From: an uncultured Desulfobulbaceae bacterium
GTDB lineage: Bacteria; Desulfobacterota; Desulfobulbia; Desulfobulbales; Desulfobulbaceae
Direction: 5' to 3'
Assembly (NCBI GenBank): GCA_945787305.1
Contig: CALZIH010000086.1
Span: 1 to 14,869 of the forward strand
Length of the DNA: 14,869 nucleotides
Shown here: piece after piece, positions 1 to 7,397 of the stretch
How positions within the stretch are numbered: position 1 is the first letter of the stretch
Layout of the letters: every line of letters begins with the position of its first letter
Notes under the pieces: model-generated
Databases searched by the model: none
What the model saw: only the letters and a program-made list of their open reading frames with translations
Told to the model about the DNA's origin: nothing
Made by a program: the position numbers and the translations under genes

Positions 1-2097
1 ATCACTGGACCGACAGGATGCGGAAAAACATTTTTAGCCGTCAGCTCCCTTACCGGCGACATTCTTCAACGGAAACAGAATATTGCCCTGCAAGTTATTG
101 CTAATATTTTGTACAATTCCGACGCTTCTCCCCTCAAAAACGCTATCATAGAAGAAGGACTTTGCCGTGATTTTGGTGGTCTTTTTGTTACCGGGTCTTC
201 CTTTAAAACCTTTATGCTCACCTACCTGATCGGTTCTGATGTTGATAAACGAGACCGATTCCTTGAAGTCTACAAACACGCTCTCCGCTCCATGGTTACT
301 GGTGGATTAGACCATGATCTGATTTTAGCCGAGCTCAATAAATATGAATTTTCGGTTCGGGAGGAGATGAATAAGGCCCAGCGTGGTTTGGATCTTATCA
401 GCAAGGCGCTGCCCGCCATGAAATATGGTGCAGACCCCTTTGAGGCCCTGCAAATTGAACAACTTTTTGCAGATATTCGTACCCAGGCCATTGAGAATGG
501 ATACTTTGAGCAGTTGATTAACGAACTCCTCCTCGATAACAGTACCAGTGCTATCGTTTCCCTTAAACCCGATCCACAAAAAGTTGAGCAAAACCTGCAG
601 GAAGAGTCAAAGCGGCTTGCAGCATATGCCGGGCAGCTTGGTCATGGTGGCATGGAGAACCTCGTTACCTCTACGAAGGATCTCATGCAAGGGCAGGCGA
701 AGGCAAACGACGAACAAACCCTGGCCCTGCTTCCTTCACTAACTATTGATGACCTCAACCCGGATCTACAGTTTTTCCATGCTATGCCCGATGTCGTTCA
801 AGAACGCCCACTCATCATCAGCGAACTTGATACCAACTCGATCTCCTACATTGATTTCGGCTTTAACTGTACAGGGCTGGCACCGGAAGACCTGATGTAT
901 CTCGACCTTTTCGGTACCATAGTTACGGAAATCGGTACTGAGGATTCCGACTACAAAGCCTTTGCAAAACAAATCAATATCTGCACAGGAGGTTTCAGCC
1001 ATACTTTTTCTACCTATCAACAAAAAAAGCAACCTGACACCCTACAGCCGATTCTCTGGTTTCAGGTAAAGGCGCTATCTGTTTATTTCGATAACGCACT
1101 GAACCTCGTACAAAAAGTTCTCACAGAGGTGAGTTTTCATGATCGTGAGCGTATACGGGATATTGTTCAACGTGAATTTGCCTGGGCCGAGCACAGCGTC
1201 CAGAGTGAAGGATATAGCTTGGCCTCCGCCCGGGTCTTTTCTCATCTCAGCGTCGCCGGTCAGTACAATGAACAGGTAAGCGGAGTAACAGCCTACCTGG
1301 CCTTAAAGACTCTCGCCACAGAGTATGAAGAAAAGGAAGAACAGTTTCTCCAGACCCTTGCCAAGCTGAAAAAAGAACTTCTAGTCCGAAACCGTATCAT
1401 TAGCGCCATCACCTCAAGACACAAAGAAGTTCTTCGCCTAAAAGAACAACTCCCCTCCTTTATCCAGGCTTTCCCCATGGGAGGGAACGAACACAACCCT
1501 ACCTCCTTCCCAAAACACCCGTTAAAAGAGGCATTTTGCACCTCTGCCGAGGTCGTTTACAATATTCAAGGGTGCAACCTGTTTTCCGACCCAGACACGT
1601 ATAACGGCCAATTTGAGGTGTTAAAGACCTGGCTTTCCCGTGATTATCTCTGGAATACTGTCCGACAGGTCGGTGGCGCCTATGGTTGTTTTATCCAGTT
1701 TAACCAGCGTACCGGCAACCTGGCCATGATCAGTTACCGTGACCCTCAGATCGTCAAGACCTTCGCTACCTATGACGACACCTGGAAACAGGTTGAGCAT
1801 CTCGACCTGTCGCAACCGGTTTTACAACAACTGGTAATAGGGACCTATGGCAACTTCGACCCACATCAAGGTCCTGCAGGTCTTGGGATCACCGCGCGCA
1901 ATGAATACCTTGCCGGAATCACCTCTGCCTTCAAACAACAACGGGTCGAGGAAATTCTTGCAACAACAGTCGAAGATTTACGTTTTTTCACTCCCTACCT
2001 GAAGAATATTGCCGAAAACAAATTCACGGCAACCATAGGTAACAGCTCTAAAATAAAAGGAAATTCTGCAATTTTTGACAATATTGTTGATTTGTAA
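1..2097 (+). CDS. M16C-family metalloprotease (PreP/insulinase-like), 5' end outside window
   Basis: The frame is open from base 1, so the gene starts upstream; the TTG at 109 is only the first start-like codon inside the window. The 698 visible residues match the second half of M16C presequence-type proteases (PreP, human PITRM1), zinc peptidases that degrade short unfolded peptides inside a closed chamber. Residues 1-100 resemble an M16 repeat (the GDI...LQVIANIL...SPLKNAI pattern). A helical, partly coiled linker rich in Glu and Lys spans about 395-450. The last M16 half ends near 690. Arg555 and Tyr561, in the VRQVGGAYG segment, correspond to the substrate-binding Arg/Tyr pair of PreP, followed by the family's SYRDP. 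The catalytic HxxEH domain would lie upstream and cannot be checked. The gene ends in TAA and converges on a DUF1992 gene. The family call is firm; cellular location and substrate are unknown. Confidence 0.88.
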   Translation: MTGPTGCGKTFLAVSSLTGDILQRKQNIALQVIANILYNSDASPLKNAIIEEGLCRDFGGLFVTGSSFKTFMLTYLIGSDVDKRDRFLEVYKHALRSMVTGGLDHDLILAELNKYEFSVREEMNKAQRGLDLISKALPAMKYGADPFEALQIEQLFADIRTQAIENGYFEQLINELLLDNSTSAIVSLKPDPQKVEQNLQEESKRLAAYAGQLGHGGMENLVTSTKDLMQGQAKANDEQTLALLPSLTIDDLNPDLQFFHAMPDVVQERPLIISELDTNSISYIDFGFNCTGLAPEDLMYLDLFGTIVTEIGTEDSDYKAFAKQINICTGGFSHTFSTYQQKKQPDTLQPILWFQVKALSVYFDNALNLVQKVLTEVSFHDRERIRDIVQREFAWAEHSVQSEGYSLASARVFSHLSVAGQYNEQVSGVTAYLALKTLATEYEEKEEQFLQTLAKLKKELLVRNRIISAITSRHKEVLRLKEQLPSFIQAFPMGGNEHNPTSFPKHPLKEAFCTSAEVVYNIQGCNLFSDPDTYNGQFEVLKTWLSRDYLWNTVRQVGGAYGCFIQFNQRTGNLAMISYRDPQIVKTFATYDDTWKQVEHLDLSQPVLQQLVIGTYGNFDPHQGPAGLGITARNEYLAGITSAFKQQRVEEILATTVEDLRFFTPYLKNIAENKFTATIGNSSKIKGNSAIFDNIVDL

Positions 2098-2165
2098 CTG
2101 GCCTCACCTTGCTCTGTGAGTTCAAAAATAAGAAATAGAAAGCGGGGAGGGGGAGGGCGTTGGCA

Positions 2166-2195
2166 AGTCTTCATTTCACACCTTGTGAAAAGACT
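2166..2195. repeat. Bulged hairpin downstream of the M16C gene
   Basis: The outer stem AGTCT/AGACT (2166-2170 with 2191-2195) and inner stem TTTCAC/GTGAAA (2174-2179 with 2185-2190) enclose a five-base loop, with a three-base bulge on the left side. It lies about 70 bases after the M16C stop, in the 151-base convergent gap 2098-2248. No T-run follows on either strand, so it is not a classical intrinsic terminator. It may still protect or end the transcript. Confidence 0.4.
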
Positions 2196-2231
2196 ATACA
2201 GCGCTTCTCCTGAGTGAGGCTTCTGACACTT

Positions 2232-2297
2232 GGTCACGAGAGGAATCGCTAGACCCGATCAACAACTTTACCAAAATATGGCGATTCCTCGCTGACC
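2232..2297. repeat. Imperfect inverted repeat across the 3' end of the DUF1992 gene
   Basis: GAGGAATCGC at 2240-2249 is perfectly complementary to GCGATTCCTC at 2281-2290. A second paired block, GGTCA/TGACC (2232-2236 with 2293-2297), lies outside it after a small asymmetric internal loop. About 31 bases separate the inner arms. The left arm ends on the first base of the DUF1992 stop codon, and the right arm is inside the coding region. No T-run follows. It may be a 3'-end structure of the nadB-DUF1992 transcript; function is unknown. Confidence 0.45.
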
Positions 2298-2617
2298 CGC
2301 AATGAACGCCCTCTACGGCACTCCAGTTTAAATTTTAAATAATTCAACCTTTTCAAATGCTTATACTTATCGCGTTCCTCAATTGCGTTGGCTAGCAACT
2401 CCTCGGTTTGAACAATTTCCTTACGCAGTGCCAATTCTTCCGGGATGTAACCGGCGTTTTTTAACATTTTATACCCAAGACGTAAATCTGCAGGTACATT
2501 TTTCATCGTATCCTCTGGAAGAGGTTTATTCTTCCAGTGACTCAGGTCAGGACCCTTCCCCTCTGCTATTGCTTGTTCAATCTTTTTCTCGGCTATTCTA
2601 TGCAGTGCTGTTAACAC
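2249..2617 (-). CDS. DUF1992 family protein (YhdN/DnaJC28-like conserved domain)
   Basis: This 122-residue soluble protein has the same length as E. coli YhdN. Its core fits the DUF1992 pattern: an N-terminal helix (IAEKKIEQAIAEGK), then KNKPLPED, then VPADLRLGYKMLKNAGYIPEE, then a RKEI helix, and a KLNYLKFKLECRRGR segment. No J-domain or catalytic motif is seen. The domain occurs in proteins annotated DnaJ-related, but its biochemical role is not established. The start is GTG at 2617, chosen because GAGGAG lies six bases upstream. Only 18 bases separate it from the nadB stop on the same strand, so the two are very probably co-transcribed. That is an organisational link and does not prove a shared NAD role. 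Confidence 0.82.
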   Translation of the reverse strand: MLTALHRIAEKKIEQAIAEGKGPDLSHWKNKPLPEDTMKNVPADLRLGYKMLKNAGYIPEELALRKEIVQTEELLANAIEERDKYKHLKRLNYLKFKLECRRGRSLRVSEESPYFGKVVDRV

Positions 2618-2635
2618 AATTATCTCCTCATTAGC

Positions 2636-4246
2636 TTATTCATTATTTTTACAAAACAGGGTATCCTTGCGAAAATTTATATCATCCCGTTCCGGATAGT
2701 CCACCATGTAATGCAGGCCACGGGATTCCTTCCGCTGGGTTGCACTGCGGACAATGAGGTCAGCGATCACCGCAAGGTTTCTTAGCTCTACAAGGTCAGC
2801 AGTTAAAAGGTAGTCATCAAAATGCTCCTTAATTTCCATTAGTATTGGAGTAATTCTCCGCCTGACCAACTGTAATCTTTTTTCCCTTCTGACAATACCG
2901 ACATAATTCCACATCAGGCGTCGGATTTGATCCCAATTATGACTGATCAGTACATTTTCTTCTATAGACCCTGCAGCGCCTTCACGCCAATCAGATGTTT
3001 CAATAAATGGGATATCTTTCAATTCATGCCAGGATTGTTTTAATCGCCGAGCAGCACGATCTGCAAAAACCACTGCTTCAAGCAAGGAATTACTAGCCAA
3101 CCGATTAGCACCATGCAAGCCGGTACAGGCTGTCTCACCCAGGGCAAACAGGTTGTGAACAGAAGTTTCACCCCACGTGTCCACTTGTACGCCACCGCAC
3201 ATATAGTGAGCCGCAGGGACAACCGGGATCGGCTCCCTGGTTATGTCCACCCCATATTTTTTACACGTAGCGTAGATTGTTGGAAACCGATGACGAACGA
3301 AATCGGCATCTCGATGGGTAATATCGAGAAAAACGCACTCACTACCACTCTCTTTCATCTCGGCATCAATTCCCCTGGCAACCGCGTCGCGTGTTGCTAA
3401 ATCACCGCGATGATCACGCTTCCCCATGAAGGCGTCGCCTTTTTCATTGATGAGAATGCCGCCTTCGCCGCGCACTGCCTCCGAAATAAGAAAATTTTTC
3501 GCCTGTCGATTAAAAAAACACGTTGGGTGAAACTGAACAAACTCCAGGTTGGCGACTTTGGCTCCAGCCCTATACGCCATAGCCAATCCATCTCCTGTGG
3601 CAATATCAGGATTCGTTGTATATAAATACACTTTGCCACATCCACCTGTACAGAGAACCGTGGTCCTGCTCAGACGGGTCTCCACCTTACCAGTTTTCCT
3701 GTTCAGGACATAAGCACCAATGCATCGATCCCCATCTCCTTCGCTCCCGACAAGGCCGGGAACACGGGAGGCCATCAACAAGTCGATCGCCAAATGATCT
3801 TCAAGAATCTCAACATTCGGACTTCGCTCAACCTGTTCAAGCAAGGCCCGTTCAATCTCATGCCCCGTGAGATCGAATGCATGGGCCACACGCCGATGAG
3901 AATGCCCACCTTCCATACCCAGGTCAAACTCCTTCCCTCCCTCCCCCTTTTGAAAACGGACTCCAAATTCAACCAACTCCCGAACCCTGGCCTCTCCATC
4001 CCGCACCACCAAATTAACAACCTCTTCATTACAGAGGCCATCACCAGAGGCAAGGGTATCTTCCATATGATATCGCGGGGCATCCTCCCTGGACAACACA
4101 GCTGCTATCCCCCCCTGGGCCAAATTTGTTGCTGTATCGGTGCTTGACTTTTTAGTCACCAGGGAAACAGTACAAAAAGAAGAAACCTTGAGGGCAAACG
4201 ACAAACCTGCAATCCCGCTGCCAATCACCAGCACATCACACCGCAT
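2636..4246 (-). CDS. nadB: L-aspartate oxidase NadB
   Basis: This flavoprotein oxidises L-aspartate to iminoaspartate, the first step of de novo NAD synthesis; NadA then condenses the product with dihydroxyacetone phosphate. At 536 residues it has the usual length. Visible parts are the FAD-binding GSGIAGL at 9-15, NLAQGGIAA at 41-49, and the EGGHSHRR block with Glu112. Also present are FHPT with His240, the ATRD segment with Arg286, and AAHYMCGG with His347. The C-terminal flavin signature is TGLHGANRLASNSLLE near 375-390. These match the substrate-contacting Glu, His, Arg and His of E. coli NadB. The C-terminal helical domain with GLHYMVDYP is present. A purine-rich stretch ending AAGG lies just before the ATG. 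Neither nadA nor nadC is in the window. Succinate dehydrogenase or fumarate reductase subunits share the fold, but the HYMCGG and GANRLASNSLLE context favours NadB. Confidence 0.95.
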   Translation of the reverse strand: MRCDVLVIGSGIAGLSFALKVSSFCTVSLVTKKSSTDTATNLAQGGIAAVLSREDAPRYHMEDTLASGDGLCNEEVVNLVVRDGEARVRELVEFGVRFQKGEGGKEFDLGMEGGHSHRRVAHAFDLTGHEIERALLEQVERSPNVEILEDHLAIDLLMASRVPGLVGSEGDGDRCIGAYVLNRKTGKVETRLSRTTVLCTGGCGKVYLYTTNPDIATGDGLAMAYRAGAKVANLEFVQFHPTCFFNRQAKNFLISEAVRGEGGILINEKGDAFMGKRDHRGDLATRDAVARGIDAEMKESGSECVFLDITHRDADFVRHRFPTIYATCKKYGVDITREPIPVVPAAHYMCGGVQVDTWGETSVHNLFALGETACTGLHGANRLASNSLLEAVVFADRAARRLKQSWHELKDIPFIETSDWREGAAGSIEENVLISHNWDQIRRLMWNYVGIVRREKRLQLVRRRITPILMEIKEHFDDYLLTADLVELRNLAVIADLIVRSATQRKESRGLHYMVDYPERDDINFRKDTLFCKNNE

Positions 4247-4294
4247 AAACCTTCCCCCCTTGAGGACAGAGCCGTTATTAAAAAAAAGCGAAGA

Positions 4295-4314
4295 AATGTT
4301 TCACGTGAAACATT
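4295..4314. promoter_or_regulatory. parS centromere site (ParB-binding palindrome)
   Basis: TGTTTCACGTGAAACA at 4297-4312 matches the near-universal bacterial chromosomal parS consensus exactly, and the palindrome extends to 20 perfect bases. ParB loads here as a CTP-dependent clamp and spreads along DNA. The site sits 51 bases upstream of the nadB start and about 60 bases upstream of the first homologous codon of parA. It therefore occupies the divergent promoter region. A possible nadB -10 (TAATAA on the minus strand, 4275-4280) would place its -35 inside the palindrome, so ParB binding could affect nadB; that is inference. Confidence 0.95.
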
Positions 4315-4345
4315 GAAAAATGTTCTCCCTCCGGAAAAACTATAG

Positions 4346-4375
4346 TATACTCCCGCCATCAAACACAACAGAGGG
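4346..4375 (+). promoter_or_regulatory. Possible parA promoter -10 and ribosome-site remnant
   Basis: TATACT at 4346-4351, preceded by TATAG, looks like a sigma-70 -10 box. The -35 region at the right distance (4323-4328) is poor. About 20 bases further on, GAGGG at 4371-4375 resembles a Shine-Dalgarno sequence, but no start codon follows at a usable distance. Instead the sequence runs straight into the P-loop codons of parA. This supports the idea that the start codon and first codons were deleted. Confidence 0.35.
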
Positions 4376-4405
4376 AAAACCACAACCGCACTAAACCTGG
4401 CCGCA

Positions 4406-5098
4406 GTGCTTGCATCAAAGGGAAAAAAAGTCATGCTGGTTGATTCGGATCCCCAGGGAAACGCCTCCAGTGGGGTTGGAATGTTCAAGACGAGTACGGA
4501 AAAAAACATCTACCAATGCTACATGGGCAACAGCGATGCCGACACCTGCATCCAGGAAACAAACCTAAAGAATCTGTTCGTACTGCCAGCATCGATTGAC
4601 CTCGTTGGCGTGGAAGTGGAGTTGATCTCCCTGGAAAACAGGGAAAAACAACTCAAATCAATTCTGCGTCAAGTCCGTGATCGGTTTCACTTTATCATTA
4701 TCGACTGCCCTCCATCCTTGGGATTGCTCACCATTAACGGCCTGACCGCCGCCGACTCGGTTCTTATTCCGCTTCAATGTGAATATTTTGCTCTCGAAGG
4801 ATTGGCCATGCTCGTCAGTACTATTCGCAAAGTGAAAAAAAACCTCAACCGGGGGCTCTACATTGAGGGGTTACTCCTCACCATGTTTGATCGCCGCAAT
4901 CGGCTCACGCACCAGGTCGCAGAGGAGATACAAAGTCATTTCGGGAAGCAGGTGTATAAAACCGTCATTCCGCGGAATGTTCGCTTAAGTGAAAGTCCCA
5001 GTCACGGCAAGACCATACTTGAATATGATAAAAACAGCACAGGCGCTAAGGCCTACATTAAATTTGGCAACGAATTTATTCGTCGCATAAAGGGGTGA
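4406..5098 (+). CDS. parA: ParA/Soj chromosome-partition ATPase, N-terminus missing
   Basis: ParA is a deviant Walker ATPase that binds DNA nonspecifically and moves ParB-parS complexes. The homologous frame is open from 4346 (just after TAG at 4343-4345). Recognisable ParA starts at 4373 with GKTTTALNLAAVLASKG, but the preceding family pattern IANQKGGV is absent and reads KHNR instead. The first in-frame start codon is the GTG at 4406, which lies after the P-loop and has no ribosome site at normal spacing. Counted from that GTG the rest is intact: VDSDPQGN near residue 12, IIIDCPPSLG near 100, and the switch region PLQCEYFALEG. The C-terminus matches chromosomal Soj (VIPRNVRLSESPSHGK). Full-length Soj has about 255 residues; only 241 remain from GKT. 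As written, the product would lack the signature lysine and half the P-loop. Family certain; gene intactness doubtful. It is followed four bases later by parB. Confidence 0.85.
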   Translation: MLASKGKKVMLVDSDPQGNASSGVGMFKTSTEKNIYQCYMGNSDADTCIQETNLKNLFVLPASIDLVGVEVELISLENREKQLKSILRQVRDRFHFIIIDCPPSLGLLTINGLTAADSVLIPLQCEYFALEGLAMLVSTIRKVKKNLNRGLYIEGLLLTMFDRRNRLTHQVAEEIQSHFGKQVYKTVIPRNVRLSESPSHGKTILEYDKNSTGAKAYIKFGNEFIRRIKG

Positions 5099-5102
5099 AA
5101 AA

Positions 5103-5987
5103 ATGGGTGGAAAAAGTGTATTAGGCAGAGGAGTGGGGGCTTTACTTCCAGATGACCTTGAGCCTGCCGAAGAGGACAGGTTTTTCATGTGCGATATCGA
5201 CAAGATAGAGCCAAACCCCCAGCAACCAAGGAGCTATTTTGACCCTGAAAAACTTAAAGAACTGTCTAATTCGATCCGCGAACGAGGTGTCATTCAGCCT
5301 TTATTGGTCACCAGATCGAAAGGGAACCGCTATCACCTGATAGCCGGAGAACGACGATTACGAGCAGCAAAAATTGCCAATCGGGAAGAGGTTCCGGTTG
5401 TTGTTATGGAGCCGGGAAGTAATACCGAGCGATTGGAACTGGCACTTATAGAAAACATTCAACGCCATGACCTTAACTCCATCGAAGAGGCGTTTGCCTA
5501 CTCCAGGCTCATTGAAGAGTTCAACTTGACCCAGGAGGAGGTTTCGCAAAAGGTCGGGAAAAAACGATCCACCATTACCAATGTTCTGCGATTGTTGAAA
5601 TTACCTCAGGAGTTACAGAGTGACGTGATAGAAAACCGCATCAGCGAAGGTCACGCCAGGGTGTTGCTCAGATTGACCAGTGACAATGAACTCATGTTTG
5701 AAATTCGCGATAAAATTATCAAGGAACAACTCTCCGTTCGAGAAACGGAACGGCTGTGCAGGGCGGGTAAAAACAAAAAAATAGCTGTTAAAAAACAAAC
5801 ACCAGTCCAGATAACGGAAGGCGAACTCCCCAAATCCTACTGCAAGGCACTGACCAACCAGATGACCAATTCGCTGAACAGCAAGGTACGTATTCTCCAG
5901 AATGGCAACAGGGGGAAACTTGAAATTGAATACTACTCAGTTGATGACCTGGACCGCCTGGTAAGCCTCTTGACAACAGCTGAATAG
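5103..5987 (+). CDS. parB: Chromosome-partition protein ParB/Spo0J
   Basis: ParB is a CTP-dependent DNA clamp that loads at parS and recruits SMC and ParA. The 294 residues show all expected parts in order. The N-terminal LGRGVGALL segment (7-15) stimulates ParA. The CTP-binding boxes are NPQQPR (38-43), AGERRLRAAK (81-90) and ENIQR (117-121). The helix-turn-helix TQEEVSQKVGKKRSTITN spans about 143-160, with RLLKLP after it. The C-terminal dimerisation segment (GKLEIEYYSVDDLDRL) closes the protein. ATG at 5103 is preceded by AGGGG at seven bases and follows the parA stop by four bases, so the two are translated from one transcript. A perfect parS lies upstream of parA. No lesion is visible here, in contrast to parA. 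Confidence 0.96.
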   Translation: MGGKSVLGRGVGALLPDDLEPAEEDRFFMCDIDKIEPNPQQPRSYFDPEKLKELSNSIRERGVIQPLLVTRSKGNRYHLIAGERRLRAAKIANREEVPVVVMEPGSNTERLELALIENIQRHDLNSIEEAFAYSRLIEEFNLTQEEVSQKVGKKRSTITNVLRLLKLPQELQSDVIENRISEGHARVLLRLTSDNELMFEIRDKIIKEQLSVRETERLCRAGKNKKIAVKKQTPVQITEGELPKSYCKALTNQMTNSLNSKVRILQNGNRGKLEIEYYSVDDLDRLVSLLTTAE

Positions 5988-6033
5988 AGGCTGCAATAGA
6001 ACTTGCCACACCTGTCCCACGAAAGGGGAAAAT

Positions 6034-6342
6034 ATGGCCTTAATGCAAATCTCAATTATACCTCTGGGCACTACAACGCCTAGTGTGGGCGCCTATGTAG
6101 CTGGCATACAGAAACTCCTTGAAGAAAAGGGGGCGGTTTTTCAACTTAACGACATGGGTACTGTTATCCACGGAACATCGACAGAACTCTTACAACTCGC
6201 TGCTGAAATTCACGAATATCCCTTCAGCAAAGGGGTAGACAGGGTGGTGACCAACATCGTCCTTGATGACCGTCGTGATATAGAACGAAAAATAGGCGAA
6301 AAAAGAGAAGCCGTCGAGGAACGACTTAAGGAGAACACGTGA
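6034..6342 (+). CDS. MTH1187/YkoF-type putative thiamine-binding protein
   Basis: This 102-residue protein matches the MTH1187 (COG0011, former DUF77) family: MQISIIPLGT at the start, SVGAYVAGIQKLLEE, then YQLN-like FQLNDMGTVIHG, and a ferredoxin-like alternation of strands and helices. Family members form small cytosolic oligomers, and the YkoF relatives bind thiamine or its pyrimidine part. Whether this one does is unproven. An AAGGGG sits before the ATG. Its last codon overlaps the next gene as GTGA, implying translational coupling to the tiny CxxC protein. No thi genes are nearby, so the redox neighbours may be the better guide to its role. Confidence 0.85.
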   Translation: MALMQISIIPLGTTTPSVGAYVAGIQKLLEEKGAVFQLNDMGTVIHGTSTELLQLAAEIHEYPFSKGVDRVVTNIVLDDRRDIERKIGEKREAVEERLKENT

Positions 6343-6485
6343 AAAAAGAAAAAACGCAGGCAATACCCTTTATTCTTTTAGGAGTGTTTATTGTCCTCTG
6401 GATGGTTGGTATCGCTCTTGGCGAGCCCACCAGGGTACTGGAACAGGCCAAATCCATCTGTCTTGAATGCATCGGCATAGGGTAA
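6339..6485 (+). CDS. Small CxxC membrane protein, CD1871A-like (48 residues)
   Basis: GTG at 6339 overlaps the previous stop (GTGA), with a strong AAGGAG eight bases upstream. The product has 48 residues. A lysine-rich N-terminus (KKEK) precedes one hydrophobic helix at about 10-27 (PFILLGVFIVLWMVGIALG), then a short amphipathic stretch and the terminal motif SICLECIGIG with Cys41 and Cys44. By the positive-inside rule the N-terminus is cytoplasmic and the CxxC faces the periplasm. The tail closely resembles the annotated CD1871A family of CxxC-motif small proteins, from memory, whose function is not known to me. It ends four bases before the polyferredoxin gene starts. A thiol redox or metal-handling partner of that protein is plausible. 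Confidence 0.85.
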   Translation: MKKEKTQAIPFILLGVFIVLWMVGIALGEPTRVLEQAKSICLECIGIG

Positions 6486-6489
6486 GGAA

Positions 6490-7383
6490 ATGCAGGTAAT
6501 CAGGAAATGGATACAAACTATTTGGATATTTCTCAGTAACGGTTTCTGGGGTTTCCCTTTCACCGGCAACCTGTATCAAGGCCCTCTTAAAGTCATCTGT
6601 TCACCTGGACTGAACTGTTACTCCTGTCCGGCGGCCACAACATATTGCCCGATAGGCAGCTTGCAACAATTGCTCCTGGGCATCCGCTTCAGCCTGCAAA
6701 CCGGATCTTACTATGTCGGAACCTTTGTTGTTGGTGGGTTGGGTATTCTTGGCGCTACCTTTGGCCGCTTTATCTGTGGCTGGGCCTGCCCATTTGGTTT
6801 ATTTCAGGAACTATTATACAAAATTCCAACAAAAAAACACTCTATCCCAAAAACCTTAAGAGTGTTCAAGTATTTATTTTTACTTATATTTGTTATAATT
6901 CTCCCCTTGTTGATTGTGGATCAGTTCGGAATGGGAAAACCATGGTTTTGTAAGTATGTTTGTCCTGCCGGTACCCTCGAAGCCGGTATTCCCATGGTAC
7001 TCCTTATGCCCGACCTCCGTACAACGATAGGTGCTCTCTATTGGAGTAAAATACTTATACTGACAGGGTTTACCGGTTGGAGCATATTGGCTTCAAGACC
7101 ATTCTGTAGAACAACCTGTCCACTCGGAGCGTTTTATGCGCTCTTCAATAGGTTCAGCCTGATTCAGTTGCAATTCGACAAAGATGCCTGTACAAATTGC
7201 AAGGCTTGTCATAAAGTGTGTCCTGTTGAAATTAACTTTAACGAAACACCCGCAAGTAACGAGTGTATCAACTGTATGAAATGTATGAGCGAGGCTTGTA
7301 AGTTCGACGCGATTCACATTGCCATCGCTGGTCATCGCCTGGGTTCAAAAAGAAAAAAAGTGGCAATCGCTTCGCCCCAATAA
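6490..7383 (+). CDS. NapH/YccM-like membrane polyferredoxin (4Fe-4S)
   Basis: This 297-residue integral membrane iron-sulfur protein has several hydrophobic segments (about 76-92, 125-145, 165-175, 184-202). Four cysteine clusters sit at membrane edges: C37/C43/C46/C53, CGWACP (C96, C100), CKYVCP (C154, C158) and CRTTCP (C206, C210). The C-terminal domain holds two ferredoxin motifs, C234/237/240/244 and C259/262/265/270; the second has four residues before its last Cys. The family (NapH, MauN, YccM) moves electrons between quinol or cytoplasmic donors and periplasmic acceptors. No nap, nos or nir genes are adjacent, so its acceptor is not the usual one. The ribosome site (AAGG) is unusually close to the ATG at 6490, so the true start could differ slightly. 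Confidence 0.9.
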   Translation: MQVIRKWIQTIWIFLSNGFWGFPFTGNLYQGPLKVICSPGLNCYSCPAATTYCPIGSLQQLLLGIRFSLQTGSYYVGTFVVGGLGILGATFGRFICGWACPFGLFQELLYKIPTKKHSIPKTLRVFKYLFLLIFVIILPLLIVDQFGMGKPWFCKYVCPAGTLEAGIPMVLLMPDLRTTIGALYWSKILILTGFTGWSILASRPFCRTTCPLGAFYALFNRFSLIQLQFDKDACTNCKACHKVCPVEINFNETPASNECINCMKCMSEACKFDAIHIAIAGHRLGSKRKKVAIASPQ

Positions 7384-7397
7384 AATCTGGTAACGGT

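Noticed and set aside
7..30. Walker A-like GPTGCGKT at the very start of the window, suggesting a P-loop ATPase
   Set aside because: The residues are continuous with an M16C protease frame and fall where that family has a beta strand before its GDI...LxVIxxIL helix. No Walker B or other ATPase motif follows, so the match is most likely fortuitous. The upstream part is needed to be certain.
109..111. TTG as the start of the M16C gene
   Set aside because: Homology and the open frame extend to base 1; no ribosome site precedes it.
4296..4316. Short ATG frame reading through parS (six codons)
   Set aside because: It stops immediately, is out of frame with parA, and is explained by the parS palindrome.
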